64,000 bases of DNA from Phaffia rhodozyma (Eukaryota; Basidiomycota; Tremellomycetes; Cystofilobasidiales; Mrakiaceae). Positions 9,530 through 20,926 of this stretch are shown here, one piece after another. The translations under genes and the position numbers were made by a program. The notes below the pieces were generated by a model that saw only the letters and a program-made list of their open reading frames with translations, searched no databases and was not told where the DNA came from. Where the stretch lies: contig JACGZH010000004.1 of assembly GCA_014706385.1 (NCBI GenBank), positions 558,001 through 622,000 on the forward strand, given 5' to 3'. Every line of letters begins with the position of its first letter. Within the stretch, counting starts at the first letter, position 1.

Positions 9530-12500
9530 ATGTCATCAACAAACCAAACACCCAACACCAGCCATCAGTCATCAGAATCAGAAACATCGTCAACAGACCC
9601 TTCCTCGCACAAAGAGGCAAGTCCATCCCATCGAGTTCTGTTTCGTTCTACTCTACTCTGTTCTCCCTCTCCCTCTCCAACCAACATGTCTCGAGTGTCC
9701 GATCTCTTGGGCTTCCTTTCTTTCTTCCTTTCTATTCTTGTCAACTTTTTCCCCCCTCCCCTCCCCTTTTCTCTTCCTCTTCCTCTTCCTTCTCTCTTTC
9801 TCGTCTTCTTCTTTTTCTTTCGTTTTTTCTTCTCTCTCTCTTTCTTTCTGTCGCCTCTCCCTCCAACTTACCTTTCTGTCTCTTTTTCCTTCATTCCCCC
9901 CCCCCCCCAAAAAAAAAAAAACAGCCCCCAGAACAAAACACAATAAACATGCCTGGTCTGTCTTACCAACAGCCCGATCCGGCAGCAGTCTCCAACGGAC
10001 ACACCCCCGGTCAACCCTACCTCTCACCCTCCCCATCGCCCTCGTCCTCTCACCCACAACCGGCCACACCGATGGACCAGCCCTTCTTCACCAACTTTTC
10101 CCATGCCTTCCAATCGGCCACCTCCCCAGCCGCCTCCAGCCCCGGTCTGTCTGACCCGATCTACTCTCCCGGCGAACAGACCTCATCACACCCACTCCCC
10201 GTCCATCCAGGTCAAGTCCAACGGACAGCGTCGACCATCCTAGAATCCGCAGACGAAGTACCCGAATTGCCCTCCACCGCTCTTCTCCCATCCGGTCATC
10301 AGTCAGACATCAGATTGCCCCTCGACCCGACCTCACCCATATCGGCCGTCAGAGAGAACTCTCATAGCAGCAGCAGCAGCAACAACAACAACCACCACTA
10401 CCACCCCAACAGCAACAACAATAACAATAACAGTAGTAGTCACCCTCCTCACTCGGGTCCCCCGCCAGCATCACTCAACGGTCGACCGGCAGACTACAAA
10501 CGAGGCCGATCCCACTCGGCCGCATCTACAAAGCCAACGATGCTCGTCCAGATCGGCGGCCAAAAGTCTGCCAACTTTATCCATCGCATGTTCCACGGAG
10601 GAAGCTCAAAGGAAGACAACAAGCACAGCTCGGCCACCGGCGGTACCTCCGCCCGGGACACCCCCTCCTCCTCCGCCCACACCGGTGCCCCCTCCCCGGC
10701 CATCAGCGCCAGACGCTCGCCCTCCAGACGGTCGAGTAACGCCGGCAAGGACCCGGACGGTCGTCCCATCGCCCTCGACACCAAGCGAAACCCGTCCGGC
10801 AGCATGTTTGGTTTCCACTCCAAGGACACCGATTCCCCACCGACCACCCCGGGGAGCACGTACGATTCCTACATCGGCAGCGGCCCGACCTCGACCGTGG
10901 GCAGCAAAGCGCCGAGCAGGGCGACGTCCGTCCGGGACGTCCGACCTCAACTCGGCTCCTCAAAGTACTCGTCCAACAGACACCCAGACCCCAACGCCGT
11001 CCATCCGTTCGCCCTGGCCGACAAGCTGGCCGGGATATCGCTCCGACCGGACGGCAAGGGCAAAGGTGGCCAGACCTACTCTCCTAACGCACCGACGTCC
11101 CCCCGGCTCCATAGCCAGGAAGGTTCGACCCCCCCGGCCGTCGGGGCCACAACAACAGCAGCAGCCGCCCCTCCTCTACCCACCCCTGGTGGAGGCACAA
11201 AGTTTACCTTTAAAGACCTCGTCTCGTCCGGACCAAAGCTCAGTAGGAAAGCCTCGGCGTCTTCAGCCGCCTCAAAGTCTGAACGGGCCGGTGGATCGGA
11301 GAAGGGTGGACCGGACGGAGGGTCCACCACCAGTCTACTCACAAAGTACGGGGTTTGTGAAAAGACCGCCATCGGCAAGGGTGCCACCGCCGTCGTCAGG
11401 CTCGCTCACAAATGGGACCGAACGAGCGAAAAGCTCTATGCCGTCAAAGTGAGTCTCGAGACGACAATTCCCCCCCCCCTCCTGATGCTTTATCTAATTC
11501 TCTTTTTTCCTTCTCTCAGGAATTCCGGAAGAGGAGAAAGAACGAGACGGAAAAGGACTACGTGAAAAAGTTGACCTCCGAGTTCTGTATCTCTTCGACC
11601 CTACACCACACAAACGTTGTCGAGACGGTCGATCTCGTACAGGACGAAGCCCACCATTGGTGCGAAGTCATGGAGTATTGCCCGGGCGGAGATCTCTACG
11701 CCGCGATCAAGAAAGGAAACATGCCTCCAGACACTGTCGACTGCTACTTTAAACAGATCCTAGAGGGCATCGCCTATCTCCACTCGATGGGTGTCGCCCA
11801 TCGGGACATCAAACCGGAAAACCTCCTGTTGGACGGAAGAGGTCATGTCAAGATCACCGTTCGTTCCCTCTCCTTTTCTTTGTGTGTAGGTGTTTTCCCG
11901 GAGGAAGGATAGCTGCACAAACTTACTCGACCCTTTTTCTCTCCTTCTCTTTCTCTCCTTCTCACTCACTCACCCACCCACAAACAGGACTTTGGAGTCT
12001 CGGATGTGTTCAGAATGTGTTGGGAGAAAAAGACTCATCTCAGCAAAGGTCTCTGTGGAAGTGAACCGTACATTGCTCCCGAACAGTTTGAACAAAAAGG
12101 TGCTTTCTTTTGATTTCGTTTTCTCCCCCTCCACCCCTCAGCAATTCCTGATGTTGATCAAGTCCCTGACGCTTCACTGGTTCTATCTTATGTTTCTCCT
12201 CTCTCACCCACACACTCTCCTCTCTCCACAGAATACGACGCTCGACTGGTCGACGTCTGGGCGGCCGGGATCGTGTACTACTGTATGCAACTCCAAGAGC
12301 TTCCCTGGGGATTCGCCAGAAAGACCGATCGGACGTTCACCACTTACGTCCAGCAATACGCCTCGCTCATCGAGGCAGGTTCCAATTCAACCCCGTCGCC
12401 GCTGACGAATCTGTCGAGGGAGTGCAGGAATCTGTTGAAACACATGCTCGATCCCGATCCTCGCACGAGATGGGGGGTGGAAGAATGTCTCAAGGAAAAA

Positions 12501-12536
12501 TGGCTCGCCCAGGTGCCCAGCAAGTTGGACTCGTAG
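9530..12536 (+). CDS. Ser/Thr protein kinase, Hrk1/Npr1/Hal4-like family
   Basis: Five exons (9530-9616, 9925-11448, 11520-11858, 11988-12099, 12232-12536) give 788 residues. Residues 1 to about 500 are low complexity (Ser/Pro/Asn, including an Asn-rich run). The kinase domain covers about 500-788: glycine loop [13 protein letters not shown] (Lys 537), HRDIKPEN near 632, DFG at about 651, APE in YIAPEQFE. Family-specific strings such as [29 protein letters not shown] and [18 protein letters not shown] point to the fungal Hrk1/Npr1/Hal4 group, which regulates plasma-membrane transporters and ion homeostasis. The first intron appears to be GC-AG (GAG|GCAAGT). If it is not used, translation could start at the ATG at 9949. 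Confidence 0.88.
9896..9921 (+). repeat. C13A13 tract at a 3' splice site
   Basis: The tract runs directly into the CAG acceptor of kinase exon 2. Confidence 0.9.
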
Positions 12537-13437
12537 CCACTTCTCTCACTCTTGTTTCATCTTGCTCTCAAAGAGATTCAAATAAAAAAAAAAGATGAGA
12601 TCTCTCAATTCTCTTTGTATCAAAAAGACCCCAGAAGAAGGAGGAGGAGGAGGAGGAGGAGGGAGAGGGATAACAAAGGGGGTTCTATAGTTCCGTTCTT
12701 CCCCGTTTTTTTTCTTGTTCTCCCTTGTCTCTCTTTCTTCTTTTTCTCGCTTCTCTTTCTGTTTTCTATCCTTTTACCCTTCTACCCTTCTTGCAACCCG
12801 CCCGTATCTTGCCTTCTTTTTTTTCTCTCTCTCTCCTCCCCTTCCCGCTTTTCACTCTGTCGCATCTCAACACGCCTTATTCTCTTGCGTCGTTCCCTTG
12901 TCTTTCGTTCATTGTTTTGGCTCATCGCCTTCTTTGCGATTTCTTCCCTGTCCTGCTTACCCCATGTTCTTACACCTGATCCCCTATGATCGTTTTCTTT
13001 CTTCTTCTTCTTCTCCTCCTCCCGGTTGTTCTTCTCCCCCTTCTCTTTCCACCTGGTCTAATTTACTCTATCCATTGCTGTACGGTGTCTATATAACGAC
13101 AATTCACGAAATCATCCTTACGATTCTTTCATCATTCGTTTCCTAACAGACGCATCTCGAGCAAAAGCAAAGCAAAGGAAAGCAAAGGAAATGAAGACGA
13201 GGGCGCGGAAAGTGGATAAGATCCGGACCAAGCGTAAACCCATTACGTCAGCCTTCTCGACCGCGTTTTCGTCCGACTCGATTCGACCCGTTCTTTCCCA
13301 TCCAAGAAGCGATCCTCGTTCTCGTCCTAACCATTCCCACTAGACAATATACACGCACACGCACACACACACACACACACATACGCACGTATACAAAGAA
13401 GAGAATAGAAGAGAACAGAAACGATCATCGCTAGAGA
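12537..13437. other. Intergenic region, kinase to riboflavin synthase
   Basis: Begins with the kinase 3' region. A (GGA)n run lies near 12637-12662, long pyrimidine-rich stretches cover 12700-13080, and (CA)n lies at 13357-13382 shortly before the RIB5 start. No gene seen; it should hold the RIB5 promoter. Confidence 0.5.
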
Positions 13438-13888
13438 ATGTTCACCGGATTGGTAAGTCTCTTTCTCGCACCTGGCGAGATCCTCACTTGGGATTTCCCA
13501 TCATCCTTCTTTACTTGAACCCTCCTCTCTCGATCGACCGCTCGCTTACCCACTCACCCACTCATCGCAGATCGAACACAGAGCCCAACTCTACTCACGT
13601 ACGCCTCAGGACTCTACAGACTCGAACGCGTACGCCGCCGGAGGGTTCACCCTGACCTTCCACCACGCCGGACCCATCCTCGGGGACTGTACCGTCGGGG
13701 ACAGCATCGCCGTCAACGGGGCTTGTCTGACCGTGTTGGAGTTTGATCCCCAGGGGGGCGAGCACGGACAGCACGCGCAGACGTCCGGCAGTACAGGCCC
13801 TATCGGTGGTTGGTTCAAGATGGGTTTGGCGCCAGAGACGTTGAACAGGACGAACCTTGGTGTGTATTCTTCCCCCCCCTCTCTCCTT

Positions 13889-13933
<45 letters not shown>

Positions 13934-14774
13934 TCTCTCTCTCTCTCTCTCGCTGGAGGGTGTACTCTATCAGGGAAAAAAAGAAAAAAGGAAAGCTATT
14001 CGGTCGTAAATCGCAGAATGACTGATCGTATCTTTCTCTCGAATCGGATTTTTGAACAAACAAAAACGATGATAGGACAACTAAAAGAAGGAGACTGGGT
14101 GAATTGCGAGAGGGCGATGAGCGCTGATACGAGATTCGGAGGTCATTTCGTACAGGTAGGCCTTCTTTTTTTTCTTTTTTCTTTTTTCTTTCTCGTTTCC
14201 CGTTTCTTATTTGATGTTGGTCACGATGATTTGAACGACGTTCATCTTTTTCTCTTTCCGTCTTCCCCTTGAACACGAACCCCCCCCCCCCCCCAAAAAA
14301 AAACAAAAAAAAACACAGGGCCACGTAGACACAACAGCAACCATCACGTCCAAAGTCCCAGACGGCAACTCGATCCGGTACACGTTCACCCTGAACTCGT
14401 CCGCCGTGCTGCCTTCTCCATTCGAGCTCGCCCGATCGTTGATCCCCAAGGGGTACATCACGCTCGACGGCACGTCCCTCACGCTCACCGAGTCTTCCGT
14501 CGTCCCCGCCACCGCCGCGCCCTCGGACGGAGCGCAGGTGAACGAGCAGGTCTCGTTCGGGATCATGCTGATCGCCCATTCCCAATCCAAAGTGACGCTC
14601 TCCTCCAAGAACGTCGGCGACACGGTCAACGTCGAGGTCGACAGCGTTGGCAAATTCATCGGCGTCGCCGTCGATAGCGTCCTCAGCGGCTCGGGCGGCG
14701 CGGCCGGAAAGAAACTCGAGGGGCTCATAGAATCCATCGTGGAGAGGGTCCTGGAGAAGAGAGGCTTGATCTGA
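13438..14774 (+). CDS. RIB5: Riboflavin synthase (lumazine-binding, two-repeat)
   Basis: Four exons (13438-13452, 13571-13859, 14076-14155, 14319-14774) give 279 residues. The enzyme dismutates two 6,7-dimethyl-8-ribityllumazine molecules to riboflavin. The classic start MFTGLIE is split after codon 5. The first lumazine-binding repeat (about 1-128) has SIAVNGACLTV, PETLNRTNL and DTRFGGHFVQ. The second (from 129) starts GHVDTTATI and has ITLDGTSLTL and IPKGY. It is longer than the usual 200-240 residues because of Gly/Gln/His-rich insertions around residues 85-105 and 190-200. Intron 2 carries a (GT)n tract and intron 3 ends in C15/A-rich sequence before CACAG. Start choice is firm because MFTGLIE is the conserved N-terminus. 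Confidence 0.95.
13895..13932 (+). repeat. (GT)n then (CT)n microsatellite in RIB5 intron 2
   Basis: About 19 GT units followed by about 9 CT units, near the 5' splice site of intron 2. Confidence 0.9.
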
Positions 14775-15949
14775 TCTGATCTGTCCATGTAATATCGATC
14801 GTCTCTCGCTTCATCCAACGTTTGGCTTGGTCAAATGGAACAGAGTGTCACGTTGTTTTTGTCTTTCCGAAGGAAACCAAAAGAAAAGAAAACTTTCTTA
14901 TTTTTCTTATCAAGATCATATTCATGGGGAACAAAGGGAGAAAGGAAAGAAAAGAAGAGAAGAAAAAACGAAGGGATAAACTCGAGTAAGAAGAGGGTGT
15001 CACAGAAAGCAGACAAGAGAAAGAGAGCGAATCAGAGAATGAATGATGATGGTATAGAGAAAAGACTAGTGAGTGGCTTTTCCCCTCTCGAATGATCAAG
15101 TAAAAGAAGAGGCAAAAGAAGTAGAGCGAAAAAACGAAAGGAATGGAAGGGAGAGCACAGGGTCCAGATGCAAAGATGAAAGATGGACCCCATTCTCAGA
15201 GAAGAGAGAATAGTCAAGACAGGTCGAGGCAGAGAGAAATAAAAATATATGGCGAGAATCGGCTGAAAGACGGATGTAAAGAGACAGGAACAAATATATG
15301 TAGCTGGAAGGTGACGCAAGAAAAACAAAACGAAAGGATGAAAAACAGAACCCGAGGAAAAGAAGAGAAAGACGCGAAAAGTGAATATTTGATTGGGTAG
15401 ATCCGGGTGAGCACGCGAGACCAGTGCGATCGAGGACCAATGCGATGGTGAGGAACGAGGTGCAAAGGAAACAGAAGGAAACACCGGCAGAGTCCCTTCG
15501 TACAGAGTGAAAGAAGAAAATAAGGGAAATATGGCTGTATATTATGGAATAGAGGTCGATGCTTGTTTGGTTTTGAGATGTATATACCTTTTTTGTTATG
15601 CTCTTTAGTTTTTTTAGAGGGGGATGATTGATAGCAGATGTTTTCTGAGAAAAGTATTTAAAATTCGTATTGACCAGGAGAAAACTACTAGGAAGAAAAC
15701 AAAGACGATGAGAATTTAATCATCGACCTTGCATGAAGAAACGAAGCATAAGAGGAGAAAAACTCACCAGAATAGAATGTTGTTGATTTTTTGTTTGTTT
15801 TTTGTTTTGTTTTGTTTTAAGAAGATAGGAAAAAAGGACCGAGTCGAACGAAAGAAGGTGTCGTTGAGAATTTGTCATGATGTACGATTGACAGTGCAGA
15901 GTCAAAGGTACCCGTCGTTAAGGTGTGAAAAGAGATGAAAAGGCCGATT
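14775..15949. other. Convergent 3' intergenic region
   Basis: About 1.2 kb between the ends of RIB5 (+) and the BTG/Tob gene (-). A-rich and purine-rich on the plus strand. No gene, RNA or repeat of note recognised. Confidence 0.5.
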
Positions 15950-17227
15950 TCAACCCCGGTAGGTGGCGTAAGCATTGTAGCTGTTCACCTGACCGGGGAC
16001 GGACTGAAAAGATTGAGTTGGGATCCGTCGTTGGTGGTGATACTGGTAAGAGAATTGCTGGGCAGAAGATGGATTGTAAGCCGGGAGAGTCTGAAAGTTG
16101 ACCTATGTTGATCGGACGCGTGAGCCTGGATCGGAGCAAATTTGAAGAGATGAACAGACAGAAGACTAACCTGGTTATATGCGCCAATCTGCTGTTGCTG
16201 TTGCTGAACCAAGGCCTTACCAGGTCCTCTAGCCCTCTTTCCGTTTCCAGTTTGAGAATTAGCCTGGGGCTTTGCCTGACCTGCTCCGCTACCGCTACCG
16301 CCACCAAGCTTGACACCTCCGCCGAGAACACCGACTTTGCCACCGTCATAAGCGGTGACCGAGAGTTTTCCTCCGGCAGACATGGGCGAGACAGACCTGG
16401 ATAGCTGATGGGCACTCACACCGAGACCGCCCACGGATGAGGCATCCGAAACCTTCCGCTCGGTCGTGCCGTGGTGGGCATAGATCGTGGGGTGGGACGA
16501 AGACCCCTCAGACAGAGTGGAGGTCGAGGTGAATGTGGAGAAGGAGGTATCCGATTCAGCAGACGGAGAATCGGGCCGGGTAGAGAGTGAAGGCAGAGGA
16601 GCGAGAGCGTCGGCGACGAAAGAAGGAGGTCGGATGGGAATTGCCTGGGAAGGAGGCGTCGGAAGAAGTGGACAAGACCAGATCGTTCGGATCGTATCTG
16701 GATCGAATGGTGACAATAATGAGGCAAAACGTGGGTCAGTAAGAGATGCTCAAAGAGAGATTCGCCACCAAAAATAGATGTTCGTTCTGGCCACAAAGAG
16801 AAGACCACTAACCTTTCCAACCGCCGTGGTAAAACACACCATCCTCCCACTCCCAGCCACCTTCCCGGATAGAGATTCTACCGGGGTCGCACCAGATCTG
16901 CCACTCATCCTTGCCGCCGGCGAGACCGTCTCGGAGAGCGGTCTCCCAGAGAATAGGATCGAGAACGGCCTCGGCGGCGGCGAACCTAAGAGCAGCGGGT
17001 AGTTTGCCCGAGTAGGCAATCAAGGATCGGGCGGCCGATCCCCTTGTGGGTTCAGCTGGGTGCCAGCTAGGAGCATACTCCATGATGAAGGCAACGAGCA
17101 GGGCCTTTCGTAGCTTCAGCTGGACGTCTAGTGTGACGAGGGGCTCGACCGGCTTTGTGAGTGTGTTGATGAGCACGGCCAGGGCAGGGAGCAGTGAGTC
17201 GGAAGAAGGGGTGTTAGACATGGACAT
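15950..17227 (-). CDS. BTG/Tob (antiproliferative) family protein
   Basis: Three exons (17227-16813, 16748-16171, 16102-15950) give 381 residues. The N-terminal domain (about 25-140) matches the APRO/BTG fold: SWHPAEPTRGSAARSL corresponds to the animal HWYPE.P..GS.YR signature, then DPILWETALRDGL and IWCDPGRISIREGG (the WVDP.EVS.RIGE region). BTG/Tob proteins bridge Caf1/Ccr4-Not deadenylase to RNA-bound partners and restrain proliferation. The C-terminal half is low complexity (Ser, then Gly, a Gln run, then a Tyr/Gln/Asn-rich tail with SYQYHHQ and NSYNAYATYRG). An ATG two codons later (17221) is an alternative start. The exon-2 acceptor is GAG rather than CAG/TAG but gives the only in-phase join. 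Confidence 0.8.
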
Positions 17228-17978
17228 GTTGAGTAGAGTGTTGAATGCTCGGAGAACAGGAAGATCGATGGGGTGTGGAGGGCGAGGGGTAGGAAAGGGT
17301 GTGGATCTGAGTGTGTGTGTGAATGTGGATGTGGATAAGTGTGTGCGTGCCGTGCGATGAGAGTGGAGATGAGAAACGAAAAAAAAAAGGACAGGTGAAT
17401 ATAGAAAAGAAGGAAGACAGGCTATAAAGAAGAGAAGGAAAAGTGCAGGAGAAGAAGAACAACAAGAAAAGAAAGCCAACGACCCAAAGATGAGAAGAAT
17501 GAAGAGAGTCGAAAGGGAAAGATAAAGAGAGTCGAAGTACGAAAGTGAAAGTGAAAGGAGAAGGAAAAAAAAGAAGGCGAGAACGGAAAAGACGAAGGAG
17601 AGAAAAAACGAGAAGGAGAGCGAGCAGACAGACGTGGAGGTCTGCTGCGCGCTGCGCAGGGAACGCGTTGAACTCAAAAGGACGAGCGGGACTGTCTGAC
17701 AAAGCGCGCCCAGCAGGTCAAGCACACGTCTTTCGCGACATTCACTCAACATTCACCCGGGCGATCAAGGTGAGCTCACGTGCGAGGGGCGCTGCGGGCT
17801 GGAAGGGGTGAGGATTAATTCATTTGTATGTTTTCTTGTGAAACGAGTGGCTTTCACATCCTATTCCTGGCGCGGCGTCTGCGTTCGATCGATCGTACGT
17901 CCTGACGCGTGGGGACGCGTCTGGAACGCGCTCGTTCCTTCGCATGTCACATATAGAAGGAGAGAAGTCTAGATCATT

Positions 17979-18034
<56 letters not shown>

Positions 18035-19121
18035 ACAGAGCCAGGCAAGGTCTCCCGAGGCGTACTCTTACTCTCTTCTGCATTCTACAGGCTATCTATC
18101 CGTCTGCGCAACAGATCTCTGCACTCGATCTGCCTTCTCTTGCCTACATCTAGCTACGTTTCGATCTTATGGTCGGTGGAACCATCGGATGGCGTATCGT
18201 CTTGTGGACACTGTGGATGAGTGCACTTCTCATCGGACTCAACGTGTATGATCATATATTTTTCTTAGAAGTTGTGATCAGGGTCCAAACGATGTGGTCA
18301 CGACCTGAAGCCGTCGTTAACCGAATGACCTATCCGCTCTGAAGCGTCCCTCTTTGCCTGTACTGTATCCTGTCTATACTTTTTTTGGTGCCTACTTCTT
18401 CTGATCTCGCTCTCTCTTCTTCTTCCTCTGATTGCGCTCACGCCTTGGGCCTCCTTACGTTGCTACTGCAAAACTATATATGCTTTGACGTCAATGACCT
18501 CTACCTAGGTCCTTGATGACAGCCACGTTGATAATCTGCTCTAGTGCAAGATACTACGGAGCACGCTTGAAATTATCGACTTCTGGTGTTTCGACGACCG
18601 GATGATTCTCGACAACAAAACTTGGACCAGGAGAGACAGGACAGCGCGACGGGACAGAGGTAAGCCCATAGAGAAAGATCGTTTCACTGTGATATGTACA
18701 TGATACAACAGCTCAAAGTGGAGGAATCTGAGACGTCGTCGAAGAGAGAGTAGAAGGAAATAGGCAACGTCAAGATCGTCAAACTGTTCTTGTCTTTTTT
18801 TCTCTTGACAGTCAGTCGCGCGAAACCATATAAGCTATTAGAGTTGATATGAATGATTAGAAGATATCCACATATGCGAGATGACACGAAACACTTGTCC
18901 GATCGAGACTAACGTAAGAGGGAACATGCAATGTTGGGATAGTGACGGTAAGAAACGATTCCTCAAGTTCTTACCGATAACATTGCTCTTTCTCAAGTCT
19001 TTCAACATAAGTTTTCTACTCTACCCAGCTGATCTAAACCGTAAGACGTGATACTAAAAACCAAGGACAACTGCAAAAGGAAGAAAAAATAATTGTAGTC
19101 AAAAAAGACAAAAGTAATCTA
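17228..19121. other. Intergenic region with (GT)n; change in sequence character
   Basis: Upstream region of the BTG/Tob gene, then about 1.1 kb with no gene I can support, up to the tRNA. The first 500 bp are strongly purine-rich on the plus strand. (GT)n lies at about 17985-18032. After it, long simple repeats essentially stop for the rest of the window. Confidence 0.5.
17985..18032 (+). repeat. (GT)n microsatellite
   Basis: About 24 GT units; the last long dinucleotide repeat in the window. Confidence 0.9.
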
Positions 19122-19206
19122 GCCCCATGGGGGGGTCGAACCCCCAACCTTCAGATGCCCCATAGCTTGTAAAAGTCTGACGCTCTACCGATTGAGCTAA
19201 TGGGGC
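19122..19206 (-). tRNA. tRNA-Lys(UUU) with 13-nt intron
   Basis: On the minus strand the acceptor arms GCCCCAT and ATGGGGC pair, the D arm is GCTC...GAGC, the anticodon stem is TCAGA/TCTGA, and the T arm contains GGTTCGAACC-type sequence. The anticodon loop reads CTTTTA + A with anticodon TTT (UUU, Lys). A 13-nt intron (19157-19169, CAAGCTATGGGGC on the gene strand) sits between positions 37 and 38, the standard place. The mature length without intron is 72 nt before CCA addition. All four arms were checked by eye. Confidence 0.93.
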
Positions 19207-19735
19207 GGTTATAATGGTTGGCATCAATTAGTTCTAAGATCTTCATTTGACAGATATCAATCCATTGCCACGCATCAATCATCGGCCATAGGTCATGATA
19301 TCAAGATGGTGTCCATGATATGTTGATGACTTTGCCTGTGAGGTATACTGAGCAGATGGTACATCAGAGAGTTTTTGTGGCAGACGAGGCAGATATGGCA
19401 GCACATGTTTCGTGTTGCTGTGATCAAGGAGATGTCTGTGTTCAGAAGACCCTCTGTGAAATAGTTCTCCGAGGCGGAAGATAGCAAGCGGCACTTTGAT
19501 GTACAGAGAGCGCGCGGAAACCTCGTTGACAGGGCGCGGCCGAATACGTTTCGGAATCTTGACCGACGTCTCGATATCGGTCATCGGCCGAACGAGGTGT
19601 CGCATATCGCGGTTAAGGATAAGATATAAGAAAGATTGCGACGAGATTGAATCTGAGAGTCATTTCCATCTCAAGAGTTCACCATCATACAACCACTAAT
19701 CCTCCAGTGCTTTCCTGAAGATTCTAAAGAATACT
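19207..19735. promoter_or_regulatory. Upstream region of the methyltransferase gene
   Basis: No gene supported. An AGATATAAG element at about 19619-19628, roughly 110 bp before the start codon, could act as a TATA box. Confidence 0.3.
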
Positions 19736-20926
19736 ATGGCTATCGCTAAAGAAGACAGAAACCTTTATGAGGCAAACATGCGGAACCACAACCCTGCCTT
19801 GTACAACAGGTGAGTTCCAGACGATGTACTGGATGATCACTACGTCATTACAGCTGAAGACCTGATGACGATCTCTACTCTGTTTACAAAGCAACGCGCA
19901 CTTTGTGTATGCCGATGCATCGGTTTGGCCAGTCTTGCAGCTACTCGACCTTCAAAGGGGAGAACAGATTCTTGATCTCGGCTGTGGAACTGGGGAATTG
20001 ACCGCCAGACTCACGGACACCGTCGGCGAAACAGGGTCTGTTTGGGGAACTGATGCGAATGAGGAAATGGTAAATAATCATATCAATATGTTACAAGCAG
20101 AAAGGAAACACAGTCTGATCCGAGACCTGACTCCTTATCGCAGCTTTCGAAAGCAAGAATGGCGCATTCTAAACTTCGCGACAAGGTCTTCCTTGCAGAC
20201 GCTCAATCACTGGAAGTTCCCGAAGGGCGAGGATTGGAGAACTCGTTTGACAAAGTGTTTACCAGTACGTACCTACTTTGCTTATATATCCTCTCATTAT
20301 TTCCCAAGGTTACTTTAGATAGATTCTTCTCGGTCTCTTCGGACGAAAGACCTCTTAGCTGATGTTTTGAGTGCTTCTCAACAGATGCTACTCTTCACTG
20401 GTGCAAACGTGATCCTGCCGGAGTCATCGAGGGAGTCAAGCTTTTCCTTAAACCCGGAGGAGCGTTCGTTGGTGAATTTGGAGGTTTTCAGAACGTTTGT
20501 GGTTAGTTGTTTACTCTCTTCAGACGATATGGACAGAGCCGATCTAACTCGATCATTGATCGGCACTCATGATTCATCATAGCTGTCAGATCTCACCTCC
20601 ATCAAGTTCTGCGCGAGCATAACATAGATCCAGTTCCATTGGACCCGTGGTACTTTCCTACGGCTGAAGCTTACTCGTCTCTCTTGACCGCGCATGGGTT
20701 TACGGTTTCGTCGTGCATACTTGCTCCCCGACCAACGACTCTCCCAACAGATCTGATAGGATGGTTGCGGACATTTGCGAGAAACTCTTTCCTGTCCACT
20801 TTGAGCGATGAGGAAGCGGAACGTATCATGCAGGAGACGTCGAAGAGGTGCGAAATAGATTGCCGAGATGAACAAGGGAGGGATAGCGTCATGTACGTCA
20901 GACTCAGGTTCGCAGCTCATCTTTAG
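19736..20926 (+). CDS. SAM-dependent methyltransferase (trans-aconitate methyltransferase-like)
   Basis: Five exons (19736-19809, 19892-20069, 20144-20264, 20385-20501, 20583-20926) give 277 residues. Motif I is ILDLGCGTGELTARL, followed by WGTDANEEM (motif II acidic end). Then come DKVFTNATLHWCKRDP and FLKPGGAFVGEFGG (motifs IV-V). The C-terminal region LDPWYFPTAEAYSSLL...TDLIGWLRTFARNSFL is like trans-aconitate methyltransferase and related class I (type 11/25) enzymes. The substrate is not determined by sequence. Every junction keeps phase. The 5' end is short and hydrophilic with no targeting signal, so it is probably cytosolic. Confidence 0.85.

Noticed and set aside
8772..10154. A 460-codon open frame over the pyrimidine-rich region upstream of the kinase
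   Set aside because: Its product is almost all Ser/Phe/Leu/Pro from CT-rich repeats and shifts frame against the real kinase exon; it is a low-complexity artefact.
16808..17752. Upstream extension of the BTG/Tob frame with strongly hydrophobic sequence
   Set aside because: The Phe/Leu/Ser run comes from a pyrimidine-rich leader. The family domain starts shortly after the ATG at 17227, so the extension is more likely 5' leader.
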